In this document: in pieces, positions 15,493 through 25,470 of the stretch
Layout: the number at the start of each line of letters is the position of its first letter
Numbering within the stretch: the stretch's first letter is position 1
NCBI RefSeq assembly: GCF_009600315.1
Contig: NZ_WIWC01000002.1
Location: 62,001 to 126,000 of the forward strand
Direction: 5' to 3'
DNA: 64,000 nt
Origin: Pseudomonas helleri
GTDB taxonomy: Bacteria; Pseudomonadota; Gammaproteobacteria; Pseudomonadales; Pseudomonadaceae
Translations under genes and position numbers: made by a program
Notes under the pieces: model-generated
Databases searched by the model: none
The model's input: only the letters and a program-made list of their open reading frames with translations
What the model was told of the DNA's origin: nothing

Positions 15493-16491
15493 TCAGCGAC
15501 GCTTGGCACTGTAAATGCGAAAACCCTGACCTTGGGCCTTGACCGTGCAGTGGCCAAATTGCGCTTCGATCAGCGGCTGATAACGCAGAAAGCTATTGGC
15601 CACAAGGCGAAGTTCGCCACCTGTTTTCAGATGTTTGATCGCTTTTGCCAGCAAGTTCTCGGTAGCGTGATAATCGGTGTGCACGCCCACATGGAATGGC
15701 GGATTGCTCAGAATCGAGTTCAAACCCATCGGCGCCGCATCGATGCCATCACCGGTAATCACTTCCGCTTCCAGGCCATTGGCATCCAGGGTCAGACGGC
15801 TGCTGGCGGTGGCGAAGGCATCGACATCGAGCAAGGTGACAGTGTTATGTGGGTAGCGACGTTTAACCGCAGCGCCCAATACCCCTGCACCGCAGCCAAA
15901 ATCCAGCACATGGCCGCTGGGCAATTTGTCCAGATGTTCCAGCAGCAAGGCGCTGCCGCGGTCCAGTCGGCCGTGGCTGAACACGCCCGGCAAGGTCACG
16001 ACTTTCAGCGGCCCTTCGGCCAGTGGCAGTTCGTAATGCTGGGCGAGGTCGGCCAATGCCGGGGCTTGCGGGGCGTTTTCAACCGTCACTTGCCACAGTT
16101 GGCAATGCCGCGCGCTGTCGAGCTTGCGCGGTTTGCCCAAAGGGAACAGTTGCTTGGAGGCGCCTTCGATGCCGCCTTTTTTCTCGCCGACCAGAAACAC
16201 GTCGGCGCCCGGCAGACGTGCCGCTACGGCATTGAGCACGTAGTCGGCCAGCTCTTTGGACTTGGGCAAAAACACCACGGCGGTGTCGAACGCGCGCTCA
16301 GGCACATCAACCCCGAAATGCACGCGCCCTTCAAAGCGGGCGTCGAGCGCGGCCTGATCGCCGGCATGCCAGCACCAGCCGTGGGCGTCGGGCAACTGGC
16401 CGAGCAAATCATCGGCCGGCAACCCGACTAACAGCAGCGAGCCTTGAAAGTATTCAGGCTGACGAAGCAGTACTTCACTGCGCGGATCCAT
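15493..16491 (-). CDS. rsmC: 16S rRNA (guanine1207-N2)-methyltransferase RsmC
   Basis: S-adenosylmethionine-dependent enzyme that methylates G1207 of 16S rRNA within the assembled 30S subunit. The 332-residue protein has two methyltransferase-like halves. The degenerate N-terminal half starts [18 protein letters not shown]. The active C-terminal half has [15 protein letters not shown] (SAM-binding motif I), [10 protein letters not shown] and [11 protein letters not shown] (catalytic NPPF). The length matches E. coli RsmC. The ATG at 16491 is fixed by AGGAG 8 nt upstream. It is monocistronic; the neighbouring dehydrogenase on the same strand lies 31 nt upstream and may be co-transcribed. Confidence 0.94.
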   Translation of the reverse strand: MDPRSEVLLRQPEYFQGSLLLVGLPADDLLGQLPDAHGWCWHAGDQAALDARFEGRVHFGVDVPERAFDTAVVFLPKSKELADYVLNAVAARLPGADVFLVGEKKGGIEGASKQLFPLGKPRKLDSARHCQLWQVTVENAPQAPALADLAQHYELPLAEGPLKVVTLPGVFSHGRLDRGSALLLEHLDKLPSGHVLDFGCGAGVLGAAVKRRYPHNTVTLLDVDAFATASSRLTLDANGLEAEVITGDGIDAAPMGLNSILSNPPFHVGVHTDYHATENLLAKAIKHLKTGGELRLVANSFLRYQPLIEAQFGHCTVKAQGQGFRIYSAKRR

Positions 16492-16522
16492 AATCTGCTC
16501 CTTGAAAAAGGGGCGCAGTTTA

Positions 16523-17488
16523 TCAAGTGACGACCCGCAGCGCTGTACCGTTGAAGAACGCGTGGGCATTTTCAGTCAATTGCGTGACGATTCGCTGCCG
16601 CGCTTCGCGACTGCCCCATGCGCTGTGCGGGGTGATAATCAGGCGCGGGATGTCCGCCGCCAGCAACGGGTTGCCGTCACGGGGCGGCTCAACGCTCAGC
16701 ACATCGGTGGCCGCGCCGCCCAAATGGCCACTGCGCAATGCGTCGGCGAGTGCCTGTTCATCAATCATGCCGCCACGGGCGGTGTTAACCACGAACGCAC
16801 CGGGTTTGAGCAAGGCCAGCTCGCGAGCGCCGATAAAGTTACGGGTGTGTTCGGTCAACGGGCAGTGAAAGGTCAGCGCATCGACCTGTGGCAGCAGTTC
16901 GTCCAGGCTCAGGCGACCGGGGCGGGCCGGGCGACCGGGAATCTGCCCGATCAATACGCGCATGCCAAAGGCTTCGGCCAATTTCGCCACGGCGCTGCCG
17001 AGTTCGCCATGACCGAACAGGCCCAGGGTTTTGCCTTCCAGCTCGACAATCGGAAAGTCCAGCAGGCAGAACTGCTTGGCTTGCTGCCACTGGCCGTCGC
17101 GCACAGCGTTGTTGTAGTCGACAAGGCGGGTGGCCAGCGCGAGCAGCAAGCCCAGTGTGTGCTGGGCCACGGACGGTGTGCCGTAGCCTTGGCAGTTTGC
17201 GACGGTAATACCGTGGGCGCGGGCGGCTTCGAGGTCGACGTTGTTGGTGCCAGTGGCGGCCACCAGAATCAGCTTCAACTCGGGGCAGGCAGCGAGGGTG
17301 CGGGCGTTCAGCAGGATTTTATTGCTGATGGCCACGCTGGCACCTTGCAAGCGCTCGATCACGTTGTCGGGCGTGGTGTCGGTCCATAACTGCAGCTCAC
17401 CAAAACAGCTGCGCAAGGGGCTGAGGTCGAGGTCGCCGAGGTCCAGAGACGGGTGATCAAGGAAGACAGCGCGCTGAGTGTTTGTCAT
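16523..17488 (-). CDS. D-2-hydroxyacid dehydrogenase (glycerate dehydrogenase/hydroxypyruvate reductase type)
   Basis: NAD(P)-dependent D-2-hydroxyacid dehydrogenase of 321 residues. The nucleotide-binding region is [26 protein letters not shown]. The catalytic triad is visible as Arg in [10 protein letters not shown], Glu in DVLSVEPP and His in [36 protein letters not shown] is typical of hydroxypyruvate/glycerate enzymes (HprA-like), which reduce hydroxypyruvate to D-glycerate. Exact substrate is inferred. The start at 17488 has AAGG about 8 nt before it; a longer frame adds eight unlikely residues. Confidence 0.88.
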   Translation of the reverse strand: MTNTQRAVFLDHPSLDLGDLDLSPLRSCFGELQLWTDTTPDNVIERLQGASVAISNKILLNARTLAACPELKLILVAATGTNNVDLEAARAHGITVANCQGYGTPSVAQHTLGLLLALATRLVDYNNAVRDGQWQQAKQFCLLDFPIVELEGKTLGLFGHGELGSAVAKLAEAFGMRVLIGQIPGRPARPGRLSLDELLPQVDALTFHCPLTEHTRNFIGARELALLKPGAFVVNTARGGMIDEQALADALRSGHLGGAATDVLSVEPPRDGNPLLAADIPRLIITPHSAWGSREARQRIVTQLTENAHAFFNGTALRVVT

Positions 17489-17568
17489 CAACTGTACCTT
17501 TTGTGCGGTCAAATGAAGGCGTAGTGTGGCGAGCCTAACAGAAGAAACAATTTGTAATGGAGCCGTGC

Positions 17569-18198
17569 ATGTACTGGACTGAGTTTTTAACCGTCGCCCT
17601 GATCCACCTGCTGGCGGTGGCCAGCCCCGGGCCGGATTTTGCCGTGGTGGTGCGTGAAAGCGTGACCCACGGTCGACGTGCCGGGATGTTTACCGCCTTC
17701 GGTGTGGGCACGGCGATTTTTGTTCATGTGGGCTATTCGCTGTTGGGGATCGGCATCATCGTGTCGCAGTCGATTGTGCTGTTTAACGCGCTCAAATGGC
17801 TGGCCGCGGCGTACCTGCTGTACATCGGTATCAAGGCGTTGCGAGCCAAACCGGCAGACCCGGCTGCCGTGGCGCAGAGCTTGCCCGTGGGTGAGCGCAC
17901 GGCGCGCGGGGCCTTCACCTCCGGTTTTGTGACCAATGGCTTGAACCCCAAGGCGACGTTGTTTTTTCTGTCGTTGTTTACCGTGGTGATCAACCCGCAC
18001 ACCCCGCTGTCGATTCAGGCCGGGTATGGCGTGTACCTCGCGGTGGCGACCGGGCTGTGGTTTTGCATGGTCGCGACTCTGTTCAGCCATCAGCGTGTAC
18101 GCAACGGTTTTGCCCGCATGGGCCACTGGTTTGATCGCGGCATGGGCGCGGTGCTGGTGGCGCTGGGCATCAAACTGGCTTTTACCGAGATGCACTGA
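17569..18198 (+). CDS. LysE/RhtB-family amino-acid exporter
   Basis: Inner-membrane translocator of 209 residues with about six hydrophobic segments. The signature ASPGPDFAVVVRESVTHGRRAG follows the first helix, as in the RhtB branch that exports homoserine, threonine or related amino acids. GFVTNGLNPKATLFFLSLFT in the centre is the second conserved block. Substrate unknown. The ATG at 17569 is chosen because GGAG precedes it by 6 nt; the ATG at 17557 overlaps that site. No operon partner. Confidence 0.9.
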   Translation: MYWTEFLTVALIHLLAVASPGPDFAVVVRESVTHGRRAGMFTAFGVGTAIFVHVGYSLLGIGIIVSQSIVLFNALKWLAAAYLLYIGIKALRAKPADPAAVAQSLPVGERTARGAFTSGFVTNGLNPKATLFFLSLFTVVINPHTPLSIQAGYGVYLAVATGLWFCMVATLFSHQRVRNGFARMGHWFDRGMGAVLVALGIKLAFTEMH

Positions 18199-18316
18199 TC
18201 AAACACGGCGACTGCTGTTTGCAAAAAGGTATTTCAGTCGCGAGTTAGAGAAGCCTCCTACATCCTCAAAAGCGTTCATCCGTTAGCGTTCTCCCCTTAT
18301 TCAAGAGGAGCGATGG

Positions 18317-20338
18317 ATGAACGCCCATCACCGTTTCAGCCTGACCGCGCAAGCCAGCCCCCACCTGTTGGAGGTGCTGGCCTTTAGCGGTGACGAAGCC
18401 ATCAGCACCCCCTTTTCGTTTGACGTTGAAGTGGTGTGTGAACGCCCTGATCTGGACCTTGAAACGCTGTTGCATACGCCTGCCTTTCTGGCCTTTGACA
18501 CACAGGGTCATGGCGTCCACGGGCAGATTTATAGCATTGTCAAAAGCACTTCCGGCCCACGGCTGACGCGCTATCGCCTGTCGCTTCGACCGCAATTGAC
18601 CTGGCTGCTGCACCGCACCAACCACCGTATTTTTCAGAACCAGACCGTGCAACGCATCATCGAGACACTTCTCAAAGAGCACGGCATCTTCAGCAACGCC
18701 TATAGTTTCACCCTGCAATCCGCTTACGCGCCGCGTGAATACTGCGTGCAGTACGGTGAAACGGACCTGCACTTTATCCAGCGCCTGTGTTTTGAAGAAG
18801 GTATTCACTACGTCTTCCAACATTCGCCCGACGGCCATTTTTTACAATTCGGAGATGGCGAGGCGGTGTTCACTCCTTCGCCGGGGGCAACCCCTTTCAA
18901 CCCCCATAACGGGATGGTGGCGGGCGAACCGTCGATTCACAGTTTTCGCGAGAAGCTGAGCATTCGAATCAACAGCACCGTATCTCGCAACTACGACTTC
19001 AAAGTTGCCAGTCGCACGCTACAGGCTGACAGCCGCGCCAATCCCCATGCACTGCCCCTTGAGGACTACACCTATCCCGGTCGTTTTACCGAGCGTGCTG
19101 ACGGTGAACGGCAAACCCGGATCGCTTTGGAGCGCCATCAAGCCGATCGTCGCGAAGGGCGCGGTGACAGCGATCAGCCAAACGTTTGCAGCGGCCAGTT
19201 TCTGAGCCTGACCGAGCACCCTGACCCGGCCTTCAATGTGCCTTGGCTGCTGACCCATGTTCGCCATGAAGGCAAGCAGCCGCAGGTCTTGAAAGAGCAG
19301 GGCGGCGGTTCTGACCTTGAGCATTTAATCGATTTTACCCAAGGCTACCGTAACCGTTTTCGGGGCATTCCCGAGACCGTCACCTACCGCTCGCCTACTG
19401 TTTTCGCCAAGCCCGTGGTGGTGGGTGATCAGACGGCCCGCGTCACCGGGCCGGTTGGCGAAGACATTTATACCGATGCGTTTGGTCGGGTGCGAGTCAA
19501 GTTTCACTGGGACCGCAGCGAGGTGAACGACGAGCAAAGCAGCTGCTGGGTGCGCGTCGCCTCCAGTTGGGCGGGCGATTCCTATGGCGCCGTGATCACC
19601 CCAAGGGTGGGCATGGAAGTGATGATCAGCTATCTGGAAGGGGATGTTGACCGACCCGTCGTGACGGGTTGCCTGGCGTCGAGCCTCACCCCGACGCCCC
19701 TCACCCTACCCGAAGAAAACACCCAGAGCGTATTGCGCAGCCGCAGTACGCCGAGCGGTAGTGGCCACAACGAGTTGCGCCTGGAAGACCGCAAAGGTCA
19801 GGAACTGATCTATCTGCTCGCCCAGCGAAACCTGCAACAACACATCGAACACGACAGTCACCTGCACGTTGAAGGCAAGCGTGAGGAAACCATCAAAGGC
19901 AACAGCCGGGTGGTGCTCGATGGCGAGGATCACCAGACCGTCACCGGCGACCGCAAAACGATGCTCAACGCCAGTGATTTTCAGGACACTGCGCTCAACA
20001 GTCATACCCGAGTGGGGGCGGTGTGGACGGTCGAGGCGGGAGAACATATCCACCTCAATGCGGGGGCCATGATGACCCTCGACGGCGGCGCCAGCCTGAG
20101 CCTCCAGGCGGGCGGCCAACACCTGCTGCTGACGCCTGCCGGGATAATGAGCAGTACGCCGATTGAACTCGGCGGGGTGCCCATACCCGGCGTGCCGGTG
20201 CTGTCGGCGCTGGCCGGGTCGGTGGGGGTGATGACGGCGCTGGCGTTAAAAGCCCAACAACAGGCCTTCACCCAAGCCATCGCCAAACGCGCGCCGGTGT
20301 GCCTCGTCTGCCAGTCACTTGAGGAGCGCCAGCCATGA
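18317..20338 (+). CDS. vgrG: Type VI secretion spike protein VgrG (TssI)
   Basis: The trimeric spike at the tip of the type VI secretion tube, 673 residues. The N-terminal gp27-like part starts at HHRFSLTAQASPHLLEVLAFSGDEAISTPFSF. The gp5-like OB region has GRVRVKFHWDRS and SSCWVRVASSWAGDSYGAVITPRVGMEVMISYLEGDVDRP. The DUF2345-type beta-needle follows, then a short tail ending in CLVCQSLEERQP. GAGGAG precedes the ATG by 6 nt. It starts a four- or five-gene unit with an adaptor, effector and immunity genes. No tube, sheath or baseplate genes are in the window, so it must rely on a T6SS encoded elsewhere. Confidence 0.95.
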   Translation: MNAHHRFSLTAQASPHLLEVLAFSGDEAISTPFSFDVEVVCERPDLDLETLLHTPAFLAFDTQGHGVHGQIYSIVKSTSGPRLTRYRLSLRPQLTWLLHRTNHRIFQNQTVQRIIETLLKEHGIFSNAYSFTLQSAYAPREYCVQYGETDLHFIQRLCFEEGIHYVFQHSPDGHFLQFGDGEAVFTPSPGATPFNPHNGMVAGEPSIHSFREKLSIRINSTVSRNYDFKVASRTLQADSRANPHALPLEDYTYPGRFTERADGERQTRIALERHQADRREGRGDSDQPNVCSGQFLSLTEHPDPAFNVPWLLTHVRHEGKQPQVLKEQGGGSDLEHLIDFTQGYRNRFRGIPETVTYRSPTVFAKPVVVGDQTARVTGPVGEDIYTDAFGRVRVKFHWDRSEVNDEQSSCWVRVASSWAGDSYGAVITPRVGMEVMISYLEGDVDRPVVTGCLASSLTPTPLTLPEENTQSVLRSRSTPSGSGHNELRLEDRKGQELIYLLAQRNLQQHIEHDSHLHVEGKREETIKGNSRVVLDGEDHQTVTGDRKTMLNASDFQDTALNSHTRVGAVWTVEAGEHIHLNAGAMMTLDGGASLSLQAGGQHLLLTPAGIMSSTPIELGGVPIPGVPVLSALAGSVGVMTALALKAQQQAFTQAIAKRAPVCLVCQSLEERQP

Positions 20339-21183
20339 TGCGCGCCTACCTGTTGCTCGACAGCCATCAAATAGCCGGTCTACATGCGCAGTTGTATGAA
20401 CTGGCGCCCACCGCCACCCCTCACGCGCTGTACCTGATGACGGCATACGCGGCGATGGCTTCCTTTGGCCCGGTAGTGGTCGGCGTCGAACCCGGCACCC
20501 CGCTGGCCACAGCATTCCTCACGCATTGGCAGGACAAGGCGGGCATCTGGCTGGAGTCCGACGCGCCTGAAACGGAGCTGATTGCGCATTTACGCAGCCT
20601 GATTCATGTGCAACTGGACGCAGAGGTCAGCGCGTTCTTCCGTTTTTACGACCCTGTGATCACACGCTTGTGGCTGCACGATCTACCGGCGGCGGAGCGT
20701 GACCAGTTGATGGGCCCCGTGCGGGTGATCCGGTTGCCGGAGGCTGATGGCAGCACGCTGCAGATCAGTCAGCAAAACCCTGATCAGCCGACGGCTCGCT
20801 ATGGGCCAACCCCTTGGTTGAAGCTGAGCGCGTCAACCCTTGAACGCCTCTGTGTAGCTCAGCGCAGTCAGTTTTCGCAGCACCTTGTCGACCACGCTCA
20901 GCGCTATTTCCCTCACTGCCTGCACGACCTCAATACACGACAGCAGCAGGCGTGGGCCTTGGCGTGCCAGGCCAGCGCAGCGCGACAAGGCTACAGCGCA
21001 GAAGACGAAGTGATGCTTTGGGCGAGTCTGTACGCCACCTATGGCGACGACTTTCCGCAGGGCGAGGGTCAGGAGATCTATCGCAACTTGCTGGCTGAAC
21101 AAGGCGTCACCCCCCGCCAACGTCTTGACCGCGCACTGGACGAATTGATCCTGAGCGCCATTGCGAGAGAACTCGACCTATGA
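20335..21183 (+). CDS. DUF4123 T6SS effector adaptor/chaperone
   Basis: A 282-residue soluble protein whose N-terminal half matches the DUF4123 (Tap/TEC) adaptor family. These load specific effectors onto their VgrG and are not secreted themselves. The diagnostic core is EVSAFFRFYDPVITRLWL (around residue 100), preceded by a short Rossmann-like region (YLLLDSHQIAGLHAQLYEL). The ATG overlaps the vgrG stop (ATGATG), and its own stop overlaps the next start (ATGA). This gives tight coupling of spike, adaptor and effector. Confidence 0.9.
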   Translation: MMRAYLLLDSHQIAGLHAQLYELAPTATPHALYLMTAYAAMASFGPVVVGVEPGTPLATAFLTHWQDKAGIWLESDAPETELIAHLRSLIHVQLDAEVSAFFRFYDPVITRLWLHDLPAAERDQLMGPVRVIRLPEADGSTLQISQQNPDQPTARYGPTPWLKLSASTLERLCVAQRSQFSQHLVDHAQRYFPHCLHDLNTRQQQAWALACQASAARQGYSAEDEVMLWASLYATYGDDFPQGEGQEIYRNLLAEQGVTPRQRLDRALDELILSAIARELDL

Positions 21184-21301
21184 GCGGCCTTAAACCTCTG
21201 CAAACCGTCACCCAACTGGCAGAAGCCCGACGCGCTGCTGCTGCGTGCGAGCATCTCGACATCCACAGCACCGTCCAGCAATGCCCGGCCAGCCAAGGGC
21301 A
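21180..21301 (+). other. N-terminal part of the effector gene in a different frame
   Basis: The reading frame that overlaps the adaptor stop (ATG at 21180) encodes SGLKPLQTVTQLAEARRAAA and then HSTVQQCPASQG, a plausible effector N terminus. It is out of phase with the long frame, which continues with ALFVVPVRYALSEE. A -1 shift at GGG (21297-21299) would join them as CPASQGALFVVPVRYA, the normal N-terminal pattern of VasX-like effectors. So either one G is missing here or the gene is disrupted. Confidence 0.75.
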
Positions 21302-24300
21302 CTCTTTGTCGTGCCGGTGCGCTATGCCCTCAGCGAAGAACCTGCGAACCACGCCGCTTTCCAGCCGGGGGTTATCACTCAAAGTCACCCCATGGCGGCG
21401 CGTACGCTGCGGGTCGGGTTTGTCTACGTGTGGCAAGGCAATGGGCCATTACAGCGGTATGCCGTGGCGGAAAATGCCCTGTTGCGCCAACAGGATTTGG
21501 ACGAGGAAGACACGGTCGTGGTCGTGGGCACCTTGAGCGGTATTGCATTGGACAAGCACCAGTCGGCGTGGATGCTGTACAGCGAAATCCCGCTCAATCC
21601 TCAGCATTGTGAGCACCTGAACGACCCAGAGTTTCGCGACAAGCGTATGCGCTGCCTCGACCTGCGAAACGTCGCCAACTCCCTGCATGCGCCCCATTGC
21701 GTGCCCTTGCAAGACGCGGCACAGGTCATCGGCGAGTTGATACCCAAGACCTACAACCTGAGCTTGGCTATGGATTTTCAGCGCAACCAAGCGGCCTACC
21801 GTAAAGGAGCGGATGAGCTGGGTGAGCAGGTCTTCAAAAAGCCCACCCCGGTCATAATCAAGGCCTACACCGATGCCCTGCGTTGGGTGAATGAACGAGA
21901 GCAAGTAGCGGCGAACCATCCGCCGTTTTCCGAAGACGCTACACCGCCGGGAGAATGGAGTGCCCAGACGTGGGCACCCACCGCCAGCCAAACGCTGATG
22001 GAAACCGCTCACGAACAATCCAGCGGTTTATACAGCGTGCTGGCCTGCCTCGATGACGACCTTGGCGTGCTTCGCGACATCAATCACGAACAGGAATTGG
22101 TCGAGTCCCGCCATGAACAGTGGCAAACCGATAACAACCTGCGCCTGAGCATTGGCGGGTTTGTGAGGAGTTTGATTACAGAGGACGGTGCAGAACTATC
22201 AGGACAGCTCAACTACCGCTACCGGGAGCATAACCTCGTACTCACCGAAGATCAGGGCAAGGCCATGCTGGCGGCCCATCACCGACTCGACGAGCTGTTC
22301 AAGGAAGAAAGCAACATAAATCAAGCGCGGGGAGGGTACTACAGCCACAAACAGGCCAATGCTTTGCTACACAAAGTGCATGCAGAAGTTAAGGCGACAG
22401 TGGCCCCGTTGCGCAGTTTTATCCCGCCTCAATTGCACACCGAAATAGAAGCGGTGGTGCGTGATTATCGCGATGATAAAATCGCCAACCTCGAAAATCG
22501 CCATGCCAGCGATAAAGTTGAGGAATACATCGACTTGTCGGCGATGAATACCTGGCTCGACACCACGGCCCCAGCGCACTTTTCACACACGCAGCAACGC
22601 CACGAAAGCCTGTTTTCTGACCGTGGCCTTTACTTGCAGCGTCATCACAGCGCGACCTGGCAAGTCGATTACAACGACCCCGACCACACCCACTGGCTGG
22701 ACACACTGGCCGTGGCCTGCCTCAGTGGCCAATGCATCCGCGCCCAGGGTGCCGAGCAATACGCCGACTATGTGCGCAGTGCCGATGAAGGCGCGTTGCG
22801 CCAGTTGTTCTATAGCTGGAGCCCGACTCTCGAAGCGGCCGTTAACAGCAATACCCGCGCAAGCGAGTTGATCGCTGCCTTGGCGCTGGAAAATCAGGCC
22901 AATGCCAAGCAGGCCATTATCAAGGTCATGGGAGTGTTGAACGAGTCAAGTGTCACCCGCCTTGGTGTTCGTGCCGAAGATGCCCAAGGCAGTTGGGCAA
23001 CGTTGGTCAAACGGTTGGGAGGCGCGTTGATGCTGCTTAAAGGCGAACACGCCAATGCGCCCGGTGGCACCTGGCTGGCCATACTGGTGGCGGCTCGGTT
23101 GGGAAGTGGCGTCGGGTTGCGTGCGGTCAAGGAAGGTGCGCTGCGGACATGGGAACTGTTTGGCAAAGCCGGGGAAGATATAACCCAATGGGCCAAAAAA
23201 ACCGGTGATGCCATAGGGGTAGGTCAGGTGTCAAAAATCCTTAACTCCCCGGCGGTGAAGGGCAGCGGAGGGTTGGTGGCCTTGTCGGCGTTATTGCTCA
23301 ATAGCTGGAATGCCAAGAATTATCTGTCGCAGGCAGGAGCATTGGAGGGGATGGACCGGCAGCGGATTAATGACACGGTATCTGCGACCTTGTATGCAGG
23401 GGCTGCATTAGTGGCGGTTATAGATAATCAGATGAGGAGTAAGGTTGCTGATAGGGTGTTTGCAGTTAAATTTTCGAGTACTAAATTATCCAGTTTTCCT
23501 GCGCTCACTCTTTTCGGAGCATTGATTGGAGGAATATCATCAATTGCTGCACTTAATGAATTTTATTCTCTCCAGCAGCAATTAGAAAATGCACATGGCA
23601 GTATAGATGTTTGGCTAGACCTGCGATATCACATAGTAGGAGGCCAAATAGCGGCTTGTGGAGCTCAGGCATTATTAGGGATCTACTATACAGCGCGCGC
23701 AGTTGCTGGGGCGATGACAACTCAAGCTGCCATTGCCGCTTATGCATTGTGGATGGGGCCACTCAACTTATTTGTCGCTGTATTGGGTGTGTTGTATTTA
23801 GTTGCATGGTACTTCCAGCAAACTCCCATGCAAAAATTTCTCAACTCGTGTTGTTGGTCCAAGGCCCGCGCAAGCGATCTAAGCCCCATTACATTGGAGA
23901 ACCGGCAAGATGAACTAAACAGGCTATACGGTATTCTCTACACTCCGAGAGTCAGCTTTAAAGGGCGTGATGAACCCGTTGGCGCCAATAGCTATGTGGG
24001 AATGAAGTTCACCACCTTTATCGATTCGCTGACCATTGATTTACCAGGGGCGGAACCCGGTAATGCGCACCTCGAAATCGCCATGATTGGCAATCCGGTG
24101 GATTCGCCAGCGATGTGGGCGCGTATCAAAAATGGTGAAGGTCGCCTGCGTGCGGAAGAACCCATGCAAACCCTGGGTGATTTGTGGATAAAGCACAGCC
24201 GTTGTGAATGGATACCCTATACCCAAGGCCAAGGGTTACGTTTGACAGGCTCTTTCTTGAAAGTCGTGCCGGGTGTTTTTGTATCGCAGCCTTCAATAGT

Positions 24301-24514
24301 GTCTTTGCGGTTGCGCTATCGCACGCCGTTGACATCCCTGCTGGGGGCACTCAGCTATGTCGGTGGCGAACGAGGTGTAGCCTTTACAGTGAGCAGTTCT
24401 TCAGGCGTGGTTGAAATACGCAACGATCCTACTCCAGAACTGGATAGAGCGCCCAACTATGTTCTAGGCAATCAAGAGTTTTCGGTACTCTGGCAGCGGG
24501 GGTCTAAGAAATGA
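21245..24514 (+). CDS. VasX-like T6SS membrane-acting effector, apparent frameshift near N terminus
   Basis: A large T6SS effector (about 1,100 residues when joined to the upstream 40 codons). FVVPVRYALSEEP near the start and GFVYVWQGNGPLQRYAV are the N-terminal VasX/BTH_I2691-type motifs that bind the adaptor. A long central region follows. The C-terminal half has several hydrophobic segments (LTLFGALIGGISSIAAL, QIAACGAQALLGIYYTARAV and AYALWMGPLNLFVAVLGVLY), as in a colicin-like pore former. A soluble tail follows. The natural start is probably the ATG at 21180 in another frame; GTG 21245 or ATG 21281 are the only in-frame starts now. Codons between about 23,380 and 24,000 are clearly A/T-richer than the flanks, pointing to a mosaic origin. 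Confidence 0.75.
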   Translation: MRASRHPQHRPAMPGQPRALFVVPVRYALSEEPANHAAFQPGVITQSHPMAARTLRVGFVYVWQGNGPLQRYAVAENALLRQQDLDEEDTVVVVGTLSGIALDKHQSAWMLYSEIPLNPQHCEHLNDPEFRDKRMRCLDLRNVANSLHAPHCVPLQDAAQVIGELIPKTYNLSLAMDFQRNQAAYRKGADELGEQVFKKPTPVIIKAYTDALRWVNEREQVAANHPPFSEDATPPGEWSAQTWAPTASQTLMETAHEQSSGLYSVLACLDDDLGVLRDINHEQELVESRHEQWQTDNNLRLSIGGFVRSLITEDGAELSGQLNYRYREHNLVLTEDQGKAMLAAHHRLDELFKEESNINQARGGYYSHKQANALLHKVHAEVKATVAPLRSFIPPQLHTEIEAVVRDYRDDKIANLENRHASDKVEEYIDLSAMNTWLDTTAPAHFSHTQQRHESLFSDRGLYLQRHHSATWQVDYNDPDHTHWLDTLAVACLSGQCIRAQGAEQYADYVRSADEGALRQLFYSWSPTLEAAVNSNTRASELIAALALENQANAKQAIIKVMGVLNESSVTRLGVRAEDAQGSWATLVKRLGGALMLLKGEHANAPGGTWLAILVAARLGSGVGLRAVKEGALRTWELFGKAGEDITQWAKKTGDAIGVGQVSKILNSPAVKGSGGLVALSALLLNSWNAKNYLSQAGALEGMDRQRINDTVSATLYAGAALVAVIDNQMRSKVADRVFAVKFSSTKLSSFPALTLFGALIGGISSIAALNEFYSLQQQLENAHGSIDVWLDLRYHIVGGQIAACGAQALLGIYYTARAVAGAMTTQAAIAAYALWMGPLNLFVAVLGVLYLVAWYFQQTPMQKFLNSCCWSKARASDLSPITLENRQDELNRLYGILYTPRVSFKGRDEPVGANSYVGMKFTTFIDSLTIDLPGAEPGNAHLEIAMIGNPVDSPAMWARIKNGEGRLRAEEPMQTLGDLWIKHSRCEWIPYTQGQGLRLTGSFLKVVPGVFVSQPSIVSLRLRYRTPLTSLLGALSYVGGERGVAFTVSSSSGVVEIRNDPTPELDRAPNYVLGNQEFSVLWQRGSKK

Positions 24515-25470
24515 GTTCTCCTGCGGCTGGAACAATCAAAAAAGGCGTCTTTTCTCAACAGGAATACTTGGCTCCATTGCCCACTCCGACTGGGCAGAAG
24601 CCAGTTGATATGGTCAACATGATTTGGCGCAAGAATGATGTTTATTTGGATGTGGGAAATATAAATATAGGTGGCGCTGTAGCGGTTATATGGTTTATGT
24701 CAGTTTTTTATATTGGGTTCTATATGCTTTTCAAAACAATTGATCCGCGGGTCAGTAGTTTTGTCCTGTGGAGTGGTCTAATTATTGTCGGTATCCCTGC
24801 ACTTATATTTATATACAGCCTGGTCCGCCCAACTCCATTACCGATCCGCTTTAATCGCCAGCGCCGCGAAGTCTGCGTCCCCCGAGAAGATGGTGCATAT
24901 TGGATCGTACCTTGGGAAACAGTCACCGCAGCAGCGACCCAGCACTCCTCAGTCAATCAGGCAGGCAAAACAACTTCGGGAATGTTGTTTATCAGCTTTG
25001 ACAACCCCGACCCGCTAGCGCCCGAAGCCAATAAGCACTGGATGTGGGGGTTTAACTGCGGCGGCAATGAAGCCTCTATGTCGACATGGGAGTGCATACG
25101 CAATTATATGGAAATTGGGCTGCATGTTTTACCGCAAAGTAATGACTACGAAAAAAGTCGCGCCAGTCTTAAAGGGCGGCGCCTGTTATGGGGAACTTGC
25201 TGTGCTTCTGTCGAGGGTATTTGGCTGCACATACGAAAAGGTGAATTATGGGAAGCAACTTATTTGATGTTGTGCATTTTCCTGTTCGGCGCCCCTCTTA
25301 TTTTTATGCTGCAAACATGGAAACTCTCACCTCCACCCACCTTGGATTACCCAGAGATCATCGAATGGTCAAAACCCCTGCCCCCAGAGCAATGGGCCAA
25401 GCGTTCAGATGCGTTGGAAGCCGCCATCATCCAGCGCGAAGCCGAATTGCTTGCGAGAGCACAGTCATGA
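24511..25470 (+). CDS. DUF6708-like membrane protein, candidate immunity protein 1
   Basis: A 319-residue protein with two hydrophobic segments at about residues 52-75 and 83-105 and a third near the C terminus (LMLCIFLFGAPLIFML). Between them is a cytosolic domain with PLPIRFNRQRREVCVPREDG and WIVPWETVTAAATQH. It ends with a Pro-rich motif LSPPPTLDYPEI. Its start overlaps the effector stop (ATGA). Location next to a membrane-acting toxin and the membrane topology suggest immunity, but direct evidence is lacking. It is very similar to the next gene except across the first two membrane segments. Confidence 0.75.
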   Translation: MSSPAAGTIKKGVFSQQEYLAPLPTPTGQKPVDMVNMIWRKNDVYLDVGNINIGGAVAVIWFMSVFYIGFYMLFKTIDPRVSSFVLWSGLIIVGIPALIFIYSLVRPTPLPIRFNRQRREVCVPREDGAYWIVPWETVTAAATQHSSVNQAGKTTSGMLFISFDNPDPLAPEANKHWMWGFNCGGNEASMSTWECIRNYMEIGLHVLPQSNDYEKSRASLKGRRLLWGTCCASVEGIWLHIRKGELWEATYLMLCIFLFGAPLIFMLQTWKLSPPPTLDYPEIIEWSKPLPPEQWAKRSDALEAAIIQREAELLARAQS

